A stretch of 17,327 bases of DNA. Source: an uncultured Acidobacteriota bacterium (GTDB taxonomy: Bacteria; Acidobacteriota; Thermoanaerobaculia; Gp7-AA8). Both the position numbers and the translations under genes were made by a program. The DNA lies in NCBI GenBank assembly GCA_946887105.1, contig CAMPKJ010000082.1, positions 1-17,327 of the forward strand, given 5' to 3'. The notes beneath the pieces are model-generated. The model was not told the DNA's origin and ran no database searches. It saw only the letters and a program-made list of their open reading frames with translations. Every line of letters starts with the position of its first letter. Position 1 is the stretch's first letter. Positions 6,386 through 13,835 of this stretch are shown one piece after another.

Positions 6386-8611
6386 TCAGTGCCGCGGCAA
6401 CAGGCTGGCCAGTGCATCGCGCAGACGATCCGCCGGCTGCGAGGTGAGCGACCACGGCGTGGCCTGACGCACCACGTGCAGCGTTCCTCGCTGGTCGAGA
6501 ATGCGATAGCTGTCGCCGCGGAAGCGGATCGTCACGCGCGCCTGGCCGACGCGCAGATCGCGCAACGTGATCTCCGGCAGCCATTCCGGCAGATGCGGAT
6601 CGAGCACGAGCATCTTCAGCGGCGCATAAGGATAGAGTCCGAGCATGGCCTGCAGCAGCAGGAACACCGACGACGAAGACCACGCCTGCAGCGGATTCGC
6701 CTTCGGATAGATGCCGGGAAACGGATGCTGCTCGTCGCGCGGATGGCCGCCGAACAGCTCCGGCAGGCGGTGGTACTCGAACAGCGCCGCCGCTTCGAAC
6801 TGCGCGCGCGCGATCTGCTGTACGCGCTCGTGCAAGCCATAGCGCCAGAAGCCGGCCGCGAACGTTCCGTGCTCGACCGGCCAGATCGATCCGAGGTGAT
6901 AGCTGTAGGGGTTGTAGCGCGGATGGTCGGAGGAGAGCGTGCGGATTCCCCAGCCACTGAAGAGATCGGGCGCGAAGAGACGGTCGGCCGTGCGCGCGAC
7001 CAGCGATGCGTCGGTGATCGCGGCGGCGATGCAATGTCCGGCATTGGATGCGATGGAACGGACCGGACGCTTCTGCGCGTCGAGCGCGAGCGCGAAGAAG
7101 CCTTCCTCCGCCATCCAGAACGCCTCGTTGAATCGCTTCTTCAACTCGACCGCCTGGTGATAGAGCTTGCGCGACAGGTCGCGTTCGCCGAGGTGCCAGA
7201 GCGTTTCGGCCAGGTGCAGTTTCGCGACATAGACGAACGCCTGCTCTTCGCACGTGGCGATCGGCGGCTCCACCGGCGCGCCGTCTTCGTACACGATCGC
7301 GTCCGGCGAGTCCTTCCAGGCCTGATGCGTCGGCCCCATCGGCGAGCGCGTGCGGTATTCGTAGAAACCATCGCCATCGAGGTCGCCGTAGCGCTCCAGC
7401 CATTGCAGGCCGCGCAATGCCGGTTCGATCAGCGGGCGCACGAGATTGCGGTCGCCGGTCCAATGCCACAGCTCCGCGACGATGAACGCGTAGAGGCCGG
7501 AGGTGGTGATCGAGCTGTAACTGCGATCGCGCGGGTTGTAGCCGAGCATCGACAGCGGTCCGGTGTGCGCTTCGTGCAGCATCTTCCCCGGCTGTTCGTC
7601 GCGCCAGTCGTCGACGCGCGTGCCTTGCGTTTTCGCGAGCGCGTGCAGCGTGCCGGTCATGATCTCGGGACCGAGGAGGCCCGCCTGCCATCCCGTGGTG
7701 AGCGTGTCGCGGCCGAACAGTGCGACGTAAAGCGGCAGTCCGGCGGCGACGGTCCAGGCGTTCGGGGAATGATCGAGATCGAAGAGTCGCAGGGAAGCTA
7801 AATCGCTGCGAGCCTGCTCGAGCGTGAGGAGGACATCGGCGGTGAGGGTGCTGTGTTGGGGCGACTCGAACTTCGTGCTTTCGTTTGGGAGCCCCTCATC
7901 CGGCCTTCGGCCACCTTCTCTCCACAAGTGGGGAGAAGGCATGAAGAGGCGGATGTGCGCTCGCCATTGCTCTTTCGGAGCGAGAGTGACGGAGAACGAC
8001 AGACATCCGCTGTCATACGTTGCAGGGCGATCGATGTCGATCTCCACACTGCGATGCAGCGTGCGCTCGCCGTGCTGCGCGGTGTAGTCGAAGCGCAGTC
8101 GTTGCGCGTCCGCGTCCCAATGCGTTTGAAGTTCGCCGTGTTGGCGTCGCTCGCGCGTCTCGGCTTGATCCGCGAAATCGGCGTCGAGCTCGATCGCGAA
8201 CACGAACGACGACGGCTCGCTCGTGAAATTCGTCAGCGCGATCGTTTCGTGAACCACGTTCCCGATCCGCCGCATGACCCGCAGCTCGAGCGTGTTGCGC
8301 GACTCGTCCGGCACCTGTCCGCTGCCGTCGTCTTTCGGCGGGGGCGTGACGCCGGGCGCGGGAAGGACGTAGTAGCCGAGCCAGAGGTCCTGGCGGATGA
8401 CCGAGCGCGCGTTGGGGAACGGCGCCTGGCCGTCGATGAGATACCGCCATCGCGAAAGCAGCCGTGTCTCATGAACGAACAGGCCGTGATCCGCACCGCC
8501 CGCGATCACGCCATCGGCGTCGGTCGCGAGGACGATCCGCCCGCGGCTGATGTGCACCACCGACGGCCGCGGGCGGATGCGTACCAGGTCAGGCGTGGCG
8601 CGTACCGGCAA
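6386..8611 (-). CDS. Amylo-alpha-1,6-glucosidase / glycogen-debranching-type glycoside hydrolase
   Basis: About 741 residues, cytoplasmic. The N-terminal part (to about 330) matches the debranching-enzyme N-terminal domain: ATDADGVIAGGADHGLFVHE, then TRLLSRWRYLIDG. The C-terminal (alpha/alpha)6-barrel part has FGRDTLTTGWQAGL, KTQGTRVDDWRDEQPGKMLHE, DLDGDGFYEYRTRSPMGPTH and SIWPVEHGTFAAGFWRYGL. Such enzymes cleave alpha-glucosidic bonds in glycogen or related glucans; the exact substrate cannot be told. No ATG suits the start. TTG at 8611 (GGGGAC upstream, 23-bp overlap with DUF2231) keeps the conserved PVRATPDLVRIRPRP stretch; GTG codons at 8560/8557 would lose it. Residues 224-240 are encoded by an inserted hairpin repeat. 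The SDR gene follows after 11 bp. Confidence 0.87.
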   Translation of the reverse strand: MPVRATPDLVRIRPRPSVVHISRGRIVLATDADGVIAGGADHGLFVHETRLLSRWRYLIDGQAPFPNARSVIRQDLWLGYYVLPAPGVTPPPKDDGSGQVPDESRNTLELRVMRRIGNVVHETIALTNFTSEPSSFVFAIELDADFADQAETRERRQHGELQTHWDADAQRLRFDYTAQHGERTLHRSVEIDIDRPATYDSGCLSFSVTLAPKEQWRAHIRLFMPSPHLWREGGRRPDEGLPNESTKFESPQHSTLTADVLLTLEQARSDLASLRLFDLDHSPNAWTVAAGLPLYVALFGRDTLTTGWQAGLLGPEIMTGTLHALAKTQGTRVDDWRDEQPGKMLHEAHTGPLSMLGYNPRDRSYSSITTSGLYAFIVAELWHWTGDRNLVRPLIEPALRGLQWLERYGDLDGDGFYEYRTRSPMGPTHQAWKDSPDAIVYEDGAPVEPPIATCEEQAFVYVAKLHLAETLWHLGERDLSRKLYHQAVELKKRFNEAFWMAEEGFFALALDAQKRPVRSIASNAGHCIAAAITDASLVARTADRLFAPDLFSGWGIRTLSSDHPRYNPYSYHLGSIWPVEHGTFAAGFWRYGLHERVQQIARAQFEAAALFEYHRLPELFGGHPRDEQHPFPGIYPKANPLQAWSSSSVFLLLQAMLGLYPYAPLKMLVLDPHLPEWLPEITLRDLRVGQARVTIRFRGDSYRILDQRGTLHVVRQATPWSLTSQPADRLRDALASLLPRH
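7892..7940. repeat. REP-like palindromic element inside the glucosidase gene
   Basis: On the plus strand the element opens with CCCCTCATCCGGCCTTCGG and contains a small GGCC-TTC-GGCC hairpin (7902-7912). A 12-bp inverted repeat follows: 7914-7925 pairs with 7928-7939 across a 2-nt AA loop, with one T-G wobble. This layout closely resembles a dispersed, normally intergenic hairpin repeat that I recall from many GC-rich genomes; no search was run. Here it is read without stop or frameshift, adding 17 residues (MPSPHLWREGGRRPDEG) to the enzyme. Confidence 0.75.
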
Positions 8612-9083
8612 CCGGTCCCCGCAATGAGCTCGGGGCGTCGAGGTTCGCTCCGTCGTCGACACCGACGCCGAGACGATCCACCAGCTCGCCGCCCAGCCAT
8701 CCCGTGACTCCGGACAGCGCCGCCGCGGCGACGGAGAGCGCGATGGCGAGCGTCTCCGGCGCACCCGGATTGTCGCGCCGCAGGAACCAGCTCGCGGCGA
8801 ACAGCACGACCACGACCACATTGCCGATGCCGTGCAGCCGGCCGATGCGTTTCGCGCGCGTGCCGGACGGGATGGACAGGAAATCGATGAAGCCGAAGAC
8901 CGCCGCCACCAGACCGCTGATGACGCCCGCCGCGATCATGTAATACGCCGCCGCGTGCAGGTTCGGCGATCCGGCGATGCGGCCGATGAGATCGAAGATC
9001 AAGGACATCGCCAGCACGCCCAGCGGCAGGACGATCAGCATCTGGTGGATGGGATGCCCGAGGAGCTTTGCTTTGGCCTCCAT
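8589..9083 (-). CDS. DUF2231 domain-containing membrane protein
   Basis: 164 residues with about four transmembrane segments. The start, KAKLLGHPIHQMLIVLPLGV, followed by LAMSLIFDLIG, is diagnostic of DUF2231. The central FGFIDFLSIPSGTRAKRIGR and LHGIGNVVVV also fit. The family is uncharacterised. The ATG at 9083 has a strong ribosome-binding site (GGAGGT, 6-nt spacing). The C-terminal 30 residues are hydrophilic. The 3' end overlaps the likely start of the debranching-type enzyme gene by about 23 bp, so it is the first gene of that three-gene unit. A 14-bp palindrome lies in its 5' spacer. Confidence 0.88.
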   Translation of the reverse strand: MEAKAKLLGHPIHQMLIVLPLGVLAMSLIFDLIGRIAGSPNLHAAAYYMIAAGVISGLVAAVFGFIDFLSIPSGTRAKRIGRLHGIGNVVVVVLFAASWFLRRDNPGAPETLAIALSVAAAALSGVTGWLGGELVDRLGVGVDDGANLDAPSSLRGPVAGTRHA

Positions 9084-9115
9084 GCAGTTACCTCCGCGGG
9101 GGAGCCGTGCAAGGA

Positions 9116-9129
9116 GGGTTCCGGAACCC
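9116..9129. repeat. Perfect 14-bp palindrome in the DUF4388/DUF2231 spacer
   Basis: GGGTTCCGGAACCC is a perfect dyad without a loop, in the 55-bp gap after the DUF4388 stop and upstream of the DUF2231 ribosome-binding site. It could be an operator for a dimeric regulator or part of a transcription terminator. No T-run follows it, so the terminator reading is weak. Confidence 0.5.
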
Positions 9130-9138
9130 GCGTCGAGC

Positions 9139-10269
9139 CTAGGCGGTGGCCTTTTCCAGGCTGGCCTTCTGGTCGGAGATGAAGCGGAACACGTCCACCT
9201 TCCCGGCCTGGTCGAGGTGTTGCGAGACCTCGAAGAGCTGCACCGACAGCAGCGTGTTCAGTCCTTCATCCAGGACCGCCTTGCGCTTCTCGAACGGCAG
9301 CTCGGAGATGTTGGCGATGAGCATGTTCTCGTCGAAGCGGCCGAACTGATCGAAGAACACGCCGGACCACAGTTCATCCGTGTCGGCGTTCTGCAGGATG
9401 GTCATGAAGATGTCGCGCGCGCTGTCCTCGCCGACGGTGCGCTCGAGCGCTTCGAAGAGGCGGCCGAACATGTCGTTGTATGTCGAGATCACTTTGAGCA
9501 GCTCGGGCGAATCCTCGACGTCGAGGAAGATCGGGCGGAACGACTTCTCTTCGTGAACCGGCTCGATGAGCCGCGCGGAGAGAAGCTGGAAGAGGATGCG
9601 CGTGACTTCGAACTCGGTGAGCTCGGAGCGGCCGGTCAGCTCGCGCACGTTCAGGCGGCCGTCGATGGTGTTGTAGACCGCAATCTCCCCTTCGTTGAGG
9701 TCGAGCTCGGAGAGATCGGCGACACCGCCCGGCACCTTCGCGAAGACCACGTCGAGATTCGGGATCTTCTCGCGGATGCGCTCCGACTCGTCGAGACGGC
9801 GGATGCCTTCCATGATCACGGACGGCGTATTGATCTGGAGGACGATCCGCTCCTGCGTCAGCTCCTCGGCCGATTCAAAGAACGCGAAATCGCCGTCTTT
9901 CCAGGCGAAGAGCGAGTAGATGACTTCCAGCGCGTGATTCTTGACGCCCCACCAGAGGTCTTTCGGCGAGATCGCCCCCATCTGCACGAGCAGCTTTCCG
10001 TGGCGGAGCTGAGGGGTGACGCGGCGCTTCGATTCCTCGTACTGCTGCTGGGTGATCTTGCCGTTGCGGAGCAGAAACTGGCCGAGGGAATGCTCGGCGG
10101 AGTTCGAGCTGGCGAAGACGATCTCCCCTTCTTTCCAGTGGATGGTGCGCTCCAGATCGCCGCGGCGCACGACCAGCTTCCCGCTTTCACGGATCATGGC
10201 CATGAAGCTCAGGACGTCGGGCAACTGGATCTTCGAGAGATCGCCCTGGAGGATTGGTCGTTCCTGCAT
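9139..10269 (-). CDS. DUF4388 domain-containing protein (PatA N-terminal-like)
   Basis: 376 residues, predicted cytoplasmic. Residues 3-130 match DUF4388, the domain at the N-terminus of cyanobacterial PatA response regulators and of many acidobacterial and myxobacterial signalling proteins: ILQGDLSKIQLPDVLSFM, SGKLVVRRGDLERTIHWKEG, VFASSNS, SLGQFLLRNGKITQQQYEES and VKNHALEVIYSLFAWKDGDF. A second, winged-helix-like stretch around 215-255 (IDGRLNVRELTGRSELTEFE) precedes an alpha-helical C-terminus with no recognised domain. There is no receiver or output domain. I chose the ATG at 10269 because MQERPILQGDLS begins the conserved domain; an upstream TTG at 10317 is in frame. It probably works with the chemosensory genes beyond the KTSC gene, but it is not cotranscribed with them without reading through that opposite-strand gene. 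Confidence 0.85.
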   Translation of the reverse strand: MQERPILQGDLSKIQLPDVLSFMAMIRESGKLVVRRGDLERTIHWKEGEIVFASSNSAEHSLGQFLLRNGKITQQQYEESKRRVTPQLRHGKLLVQMGAISPKDLWWGVKNHALEVIYSLFAWKDGDFAFFESAEELTQERIVLQINTPSVIMEGIRRLDESERIREKIPNLDVVFAKVPGGVADLSELDLNEGEIAVYNTIDGRLNVRELTGRSELTEFEVTRILFQLLSARLIEPVHEEKSFRPIFLDVEDSPELLKVISTYNDMFGRLFEALERTVGEDSARDIFMTILQNADTDELWSGVFFDQFGRFDENMLIANISELPFEKRKAVLDEGLNTLLSVQLFEVSQHLDQAGKVDVFRFISDQKASLEKATA

Positions 10270-10288
10270 TGGACCTAAATCGGCCACA

Positions 10289-10317
10289 ACAATGCCAGCG
10301 AAACCAACTGCGTTCAA
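10289..10317 (-). promoter_or_regulatory. Putative sigma-70 promoter of the DUF4388 gene
   Basis: On the minus strand TTGAAC (10312-10317) and CATTGT (10289-10294) are separated by 17 nt. The -35 is good and the -10 weak. The start of transcription would fall about 13 nt upstream of the ATG at 10269. Confidence 0.3.
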
Positions 10318-10378
10318 GGGTTATTCGCTGCGTCTCTGTGCGGCCATGGGACGTAAAGAGCCGCGCGGGCGTGCGACC

Positions 10379-10384
10379 TATAAT
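10379..10384 (+). promoter_or_regulatory. Consensus -10 element of the KTSC gene
   Basis: TATAAT, a perfect consensus hexamer in a GC-rich context, ends 10 nt before the ATG at 10395. Transcription would start at or just before the start codon. This supports the 10395 start over the ATG at 10383, which overlaps the hexamer. No good -35 is seen. Confidence 0.45.
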
Positions 10385-10394
10385 GCCTTCGGCC

Positions 10395-10613
10395 ATGAAT
10401 TCCATCACGCCGGTGGCCTCGTCGGTGATCGCGGAAGTGCGCTATGACGAAGAGCACGCCTTTCTGGAAGTGCACTTCCACAACGGCCGCGTCTACCGCT
10501 ACCGCGACGTCCCGCCGGACGAGTACGAGGCGCTGATCCACGCCGACTCGGTGGGCAGGTACTTCAACCAGGAGATCCGCCCGCGCTATCGGGTGCTGAA
10601 GAAGAAGGCGTAG
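10395..10613 (+). CDS. KTSC domain-containing protein
   Basis: 72 residues made up almost entirely of one KTSC domain, named for its occurrence at the C-terminus of some lysyl-tRNA synthetases. The pattern MNSITPVASSVIAEVRYD, then LEVHFHNGRVYRYRDVPPDE, then HADSVGRYFNQEIRPRY is clear. Stand-alone KTSC proteins are common and uncharacterised. The gene stands alone on the plus strand between the DUF4388 and cheR genes, interrupting the minus-strand cluster. It has its own -10 hexamer and no ribosome-binding site, so leaderless translation is plausible. An alternative ATG at 10383 would add four residues. Confidence 0.85.
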   Translation: MNSITPVASSVIAEVRYDEEHAFLEVHFHNGRVYRYRDVPPDEYEALIHADSVGRYFNQEIRPRYRVLKKKA

Positions 10614-10641
10614 GCGTTCCCGAGCGCGCCCGGTCCCTCCG

Positions 10642-11496
10642 CTACTTCTGATACACCATGTCGTGTTTCAGGTGGCGCAGTTTGAATTGCGTCGAGAGGG
10701 AGATCAGCGATTCGGAGTGGCCCAGGAGGAGGTAGCCGCCGTCGCTGAGGCGGTTGTAGAAGTTCGTCACCACCACGCGTTTCGAGGCGTCGTCGAAGTA
10801 GATGATGACGTTGCGGCAGAAGACGACGTCGAGGTGGCCGAGCAGCGAGACGCGGCCTTCGTCGTAGAGATTCAGGCGGCCGAAGGAGATGCGGTTGCGG
10901 ATCTCGTCCTTGACGCGCCAGGTACTCTCGCCTTCCCTGGTGAAGTACTTCTCGCGCAGATGCGGCGGCGTGGCGCGGAAGGCGTTCTCGCGATAGACGC
11001 CGCGGCGCGCCTTGCCGAGGACCTGCTGATTGATGTCGCTGGCAAAGATCTCGAAGGCGGCCTGGTCGTACCAGCCCGACTCCTGCAGCAGCATGGCCAG
11101 CGAATACGGCTCCTCGCCCGACGAACATCCGGCCGACCAGATCCGCACCTTGCGCACGGTCTTCCGCGAGAGCACGTCCGGAATGATCTCCTCGGTGAAT
11201 GCCTGCAGCTGCGCCGGCTCGCGGAAGAAATACGTCTCGTTCGTGGTCACCAGATCGAAGATCTGATCGAACTCCGCGTCCGCGCGCGGATCGTACTGGA
11301 GGAAGTAGAAGTACTTCTGAAACGAGTCGAAGTTCAGCTCCCGCGCGCGCGGCGAGAGCCGCTTCTGCAGCAGGTACTTCGACGAGTCGTTGAACCACAT
11401 GCCCGATCGTTTGTAGATCTGCTCCCGCAGCAACCGGAAGATGTCGTCCGGCAGCTCGAGATGGTGGTTCAACGAGAAGTTGAATGGAGAGGACAC
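10642..11496 (-). CDS. cheR: CheR chemoreceptor methyltransferase
   Basis: 284 residues, usual CheR length. CheR uses S-adenosylmethionine to methylate glutamates on chemoreceptors, setting signalling adaptation. An N-terminal helical CheR_N domain (about 12-75) is followed by the catalytic domain with TTNETYFFRE (84-93), the SAM-binding SAGCSSGEEPYS (121-132), FEIFASDIN (148-156) and CRNVIIYFD (227-235). The start is a GTG at 11496; GAGGGG ends 7 nt before it and lies at the very end of the upstream HEAT gene, whose stop is only 4 nt away, so the two are probably translationally coupled. No chemoreceptor or CheB is in the window, so its substrate must be encoded elsewhere. Confidence 0.95.
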   Translation of the reverse strand: MSSPFNFSLNHHLELPDDIFRLLREQIYKRSGMWFNDSSKYLLQKRLSPRARELNFDSFQKYFYFLQYDPRADAEFDQIFDLVTTNETYFFREPAQLQAFTEEIIPDVLSRKTVRKVRIWSAGCSSGEEPYSLAMLLQESGWYDQAAFEIFASDINQQVLGKARRGVYRENAFRATPPHLREKYFTREGESTWRVKDEIRNRISFGRLNLYDEGRVSLLGHLDVVFCRNVIIYFDDASKRVVVTNFYNRLSDGGYLLLGHSESLISLSTQFKLRHLKHDMVYQK

Positions 11497-11500
11497 CTCC

Positions 11501-13732
11501 TCACCCCTCTTCTTTCCGCTTCATCGCCGACAGGATCGCGGCGATCACGACTTCCCTCCTGCTGTCCGCCGTCCGCCACGCTTCTTCCAGCAGATCGCGA
11601 TAGAGATCGCGGTGCCGGACCAGCACCTCCGAGACGTCGTCGAGGATGGCGGTGTTCTCCAGCGCTTTGAAGAGATACGGAAACGACGACCGGTCCGCGA
11701 CCTTGTCGAGGGCCAGGATCGCCGACTGCTGCACGTAGGTATCGGGATCTTCGAGCGCGCGGTGCAGGGCCGGGAGCGCGGCACGGTCGGCGCGTGCGCC
11801 GAGCGCCGCCGCGGCGGCAGCGCGCAAGCGCCAGTCCACGTGCGAAAGCGTCGACACGAGCACGTCGAACACGTCGCTGCCCGGGATGCGCGCCAGTGCG
11901 AGCATGGCAGCGCGCTGGATCTCCGGATCGGATTCCGCGAGGCAGCGGAACAGCACGTCCTTGACCTGCGGATCTTCCGATTTTCCGAGCGCGTCGATCA
12001 CCGCGATGCGCACCGGCGGCGGGTCGTGCATCAGGTGGCGCAGCAACGGTTCGATGGCCGTGCTCTGCCGGTACTCGCCGAGGGCCTGCGCCGCTGCCGT
12101 GCGGATCCAGATGTCCTGATCGTCGAGCGCGCTGATGAGCGGCTCCAGTCCAGACTGCGGACGATGGCGCACGATGGCGTTGATCGCGGCCAGCCGCACC
12201 GCCGTCGATTCATCGGCCAGCGACAGCACGAGCTGATCGGCGAACCGCTCCTCGCCGAACTTGCCCATCAGCGAGACCGCCTTCTGGCGGATCACCGGAT
12301 CGCTGTCCTTCGACGCCAGCAACAGGCCGTCGTGATACCCCTCGCCCTGGATGTTCACGTAGACCGAGAGCGAGTTGAGCTTCATCGGAATCGACGGCGA
12401 CTGCAGCAGTTTGCGCAGTTTCGCCAGCACGGAGCCCTGAATCCCGGTGAACGCGGTGACCAGCGCGGAGACGGAATTCACGGCCGCCTGCTGCGAGGCG
12501 ACGTCGTAGTCGTCGAGCTTGGTGAGCAGGTAGTCGATGGCGGACGGATCGGGGATGTCGCCCAGCGTCTCGATGGCCAGGCGGCGGATCATCGGGTTCT
12601 CGTGATCGAGGAACGGCAGGATGCTCGGGATGGCATCCGCGCCGCCAATGACGTTCACGACGCGCAACAGCAGCGCGATCACTTCGTCTTCTTCTTCGTT
12701 CTGCAGCGCGCTCAGGATGGCCGGCATGGCCGGAGCGCCGAAGTCGATCAGCGCCTGCGCCGCGACCTCGGACGTATCCGGCTGGCCGAGGTGCTGGAGC
12801 AGGACCGGCAGGGCGCGCTCGTCGCCCGACCAGCCGAGGAACTTGAGGATGAACGCCTTCACCTCGCGCTTGGGCGTGGTGGAGAGATGCTCGATCAGCG
12901 GCTCGATTTTCTCGCGCGGGAAAGACTCGCGGAAACGCGACTGGATGAGATGCCGCTCCGCCTCTTCCACGATCCGCGGCTTGCTCGCCTCGGCGATCCG
13001 CACCAGCGCGCGCAACGCGGTCAGGTTCAGCTTCTCTTCGTCCGCGATGATGCGCAGCAGGAAGTTGACGGTGCCGACGTCGGCGATCTTGCCGACCGAT
13101 TCGAGCACCGGCTTGCGCAGCGACTTCTCGGCATAGAGCGGAAGGATGGCCGGCAACGCGGCGCGGTCGCCGATCTCGCCCAATGCTTCGACGACGTGAA
13201 ACTTGAGCCACAGATCATCGCGCGTCCGCAGCGCGCGCATCAGATGCGGCAGCGCGGACGCGTCGCGGTATTTGCCGAGCGAGGAGACGATCGACGAGGC
13301 CACGTTGATGTCGTTTTCGCCTTCGAGCAGCTCGAGCAGGATCTCGAAGCCTTCGCGGCTGCGCAGATCGCCGATCAGATTGACGAGCGACAGCCGGACG
13401 TCGATGTCCTGTTCCCTGCGCAGCCGTTCCACGATCGGCTGGATCGCAATCTCCCCGATCCGCACCAGCGCCTCGGTGGATGAATTGCGCTTGCCGGCAT
13501 TCTCGGGATCGGAGAGCGCGTCGAGCAGTCCCGAGACCACTTCCGGACGCGCGTCGCGCACCAGGCCGTCGACGATGGTCTTGCGGACGCGCCAGTCCTT
13601 GTCACCGAGCAGCTCGAACATGAGCGGCAGCGTGCGTTCGTCGGCGGATTGGGCCACGAGCGCAGCCGCCTTCTGCCGCGCGTCGGGATCCGCGGAACGG
13701 GCTTGTTCGATGATCTGTGCGTCCATGGTCAT
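11501..13732 (-). CDS. HEAT-repeat (PBS-lyase-like) scaffold protein
   Basis: 743 residues made up almost entirely of HEAT/PBS-lyase-type repeats of about 31-40 residues. Recurring units include DWRVRKTIVDGLVRD, DVRLSLVNLIGDL, PMIRRLAIETLGDIPDPSAI, AVRLAAINAIVRHR, IWIRTAAAQALGEYRQS and DWRLRAAAAAALGARAD. These build a curved alpha-solenoid for protein-protein contacts; there is no signal peptide, membrane segment or catalytic motif. Its place between the pseudo-receiver and cheR genes (4 nt from cheR) suggests a docking platform for the signalling complex, which is inference. The start is ATG at 13732 or, six bases later, ATG at 13726; neither has a ribosome-binding site because the upstream region is an AT-rich inverted repeat. 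Confidence 0.9.
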   Translation of the reverse strand: MTMDAQIIEQARSADPDARQKAAALVAQSADERTLPLMFELLGDKDWRVRKTIVDGLVRDARPEVVSGLLDALSDPENAGKRNSSTEALVRIGEIAIQPIVERLRREQDIDVRLSLVNLIGDLRSREGFEILLELLEGENDINVASSIVSSLGKYRDASALPHLMRALRTRDDLWLKFHVVEALGEIGDRAALPAILPLYAEKSLRKPVLESVGKIADVGTVNFLLRIIADEEKLNLTALRALVRIAEASKPRIVEEAERHLIQSRFRESFPREKIEPLIEHLSTTPKREVKAFILKFLGWSGDERALPVLLQHLGQPDTSEVAAQALIDFGAPAMPAILSALQNEEEDEVIALLLRVVNVIGGADAIPSILPFLDHENPMIRRLAIETLGDIPDPSAIDYLLTKLDDYDVASQQAAVNSVSALVTAFTGIQGSVLAKLRKLLQSPSIPMKLNSLSVYVNIQGEGYHDGLLLASKDSDPVIRQKAVSLMGKFGEERFADQLVLSLADESTAVRLAAINAIVRHRPQSGLEPLISALDDQDIWIRTAAAQALGEYRQSTAIEPLLRHLMHDPPPVRIAVIDALGKSEDPQVKDVLFRCLAESDPEIQRAAMLALARIPGSDVFDVLVSTLSHVDWRLRAAAAAALGARADRAALPALHRALEDPDTYVQQSAILALDKVADRSSFPYLFKALENTAILDDVSEVLVRHRDLYRDLLEEAWRTADSRREVVIAAILSAMKRKEEG

Positions 13733-13737
13733 AAGTA

Positions 13738-13831
13738 GGAATTGAAAATTGAAAATTGAAAATTGAAAAATCGGAATTGCGATCGACGACCCTGCCGATT
13801 TTTCAATTTTGCATTTTCAATTTTCAATTTC
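13738..13831. repeat. 37-bp AT-rich inverted repeat with 7-bp tandem units
   Basis: Arm 13738-13774 pairs with arm 13795-13831 around a 20-nt GC-mixed loop, with only about three mismatched positions. The first arm contains four tandem ATTGAAA units ending in AAATCGG. It fills the spacer between the stop of the zinc-ribbon/pseudo-receiver gene (13836) and the start of the HEAT gene (13732). The composition contrasts sharply with the GC-rich flanks. It could form a long RNA hairpin acting as a processing, attenuation or termination signal, or be a mobile palindromic repeat. Confidence 0.8.
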
Positions 13832-13835
13832 GCTT

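Noticed and set aside
6375..7691. Upstream extension of the SDR reading frame to 767 residues
   Set aside because: The part before the ATG at 6374 is a shifted reading of the glucosidase gene. The GGAGGG site and TGxxxGxG motif fix the real start.
6389..7801. 470-codon plus-strand open frame opposite the glucosidase gene
   Set aside because: Its Arg-rich low-information peptide is a shadow of the minus-strand enzyme, whose motifs are unmistakable.
10282..10297. Sigma-54-like GG-N10-GC sequence upstream of the DUF4388 gene
   Set aside because: The -12 part is imperfect and the predicted transcript start would fall at the start codon. A TTGAAC-N17-CATTGT promoter at the same place is at least as likely.
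11441..13483. 680-codon plus-strand open frame opposite the HEAT and cheR genes
   Set aside because: It is a mirror frame typical of GC-rich coding DNA: Arg-, Asp- and Gln-rich with no domain pattern, while the minus strand encodes clear HEAT repeats.
13738..13774. Possible CRISPR-like array of short repeats
   Set aside because: The 7-bp ATTGAAA units are directly tandem without spacers, and no cas genes are present.
13738..13831. Intrinsic terminator after the zinc-ribbon gene
   Set aside because: The stem is AT-rich rather than GC-rich, and the downstream HEAT gene appears to depend on readthrough, so I list it only as an inverted repeat.
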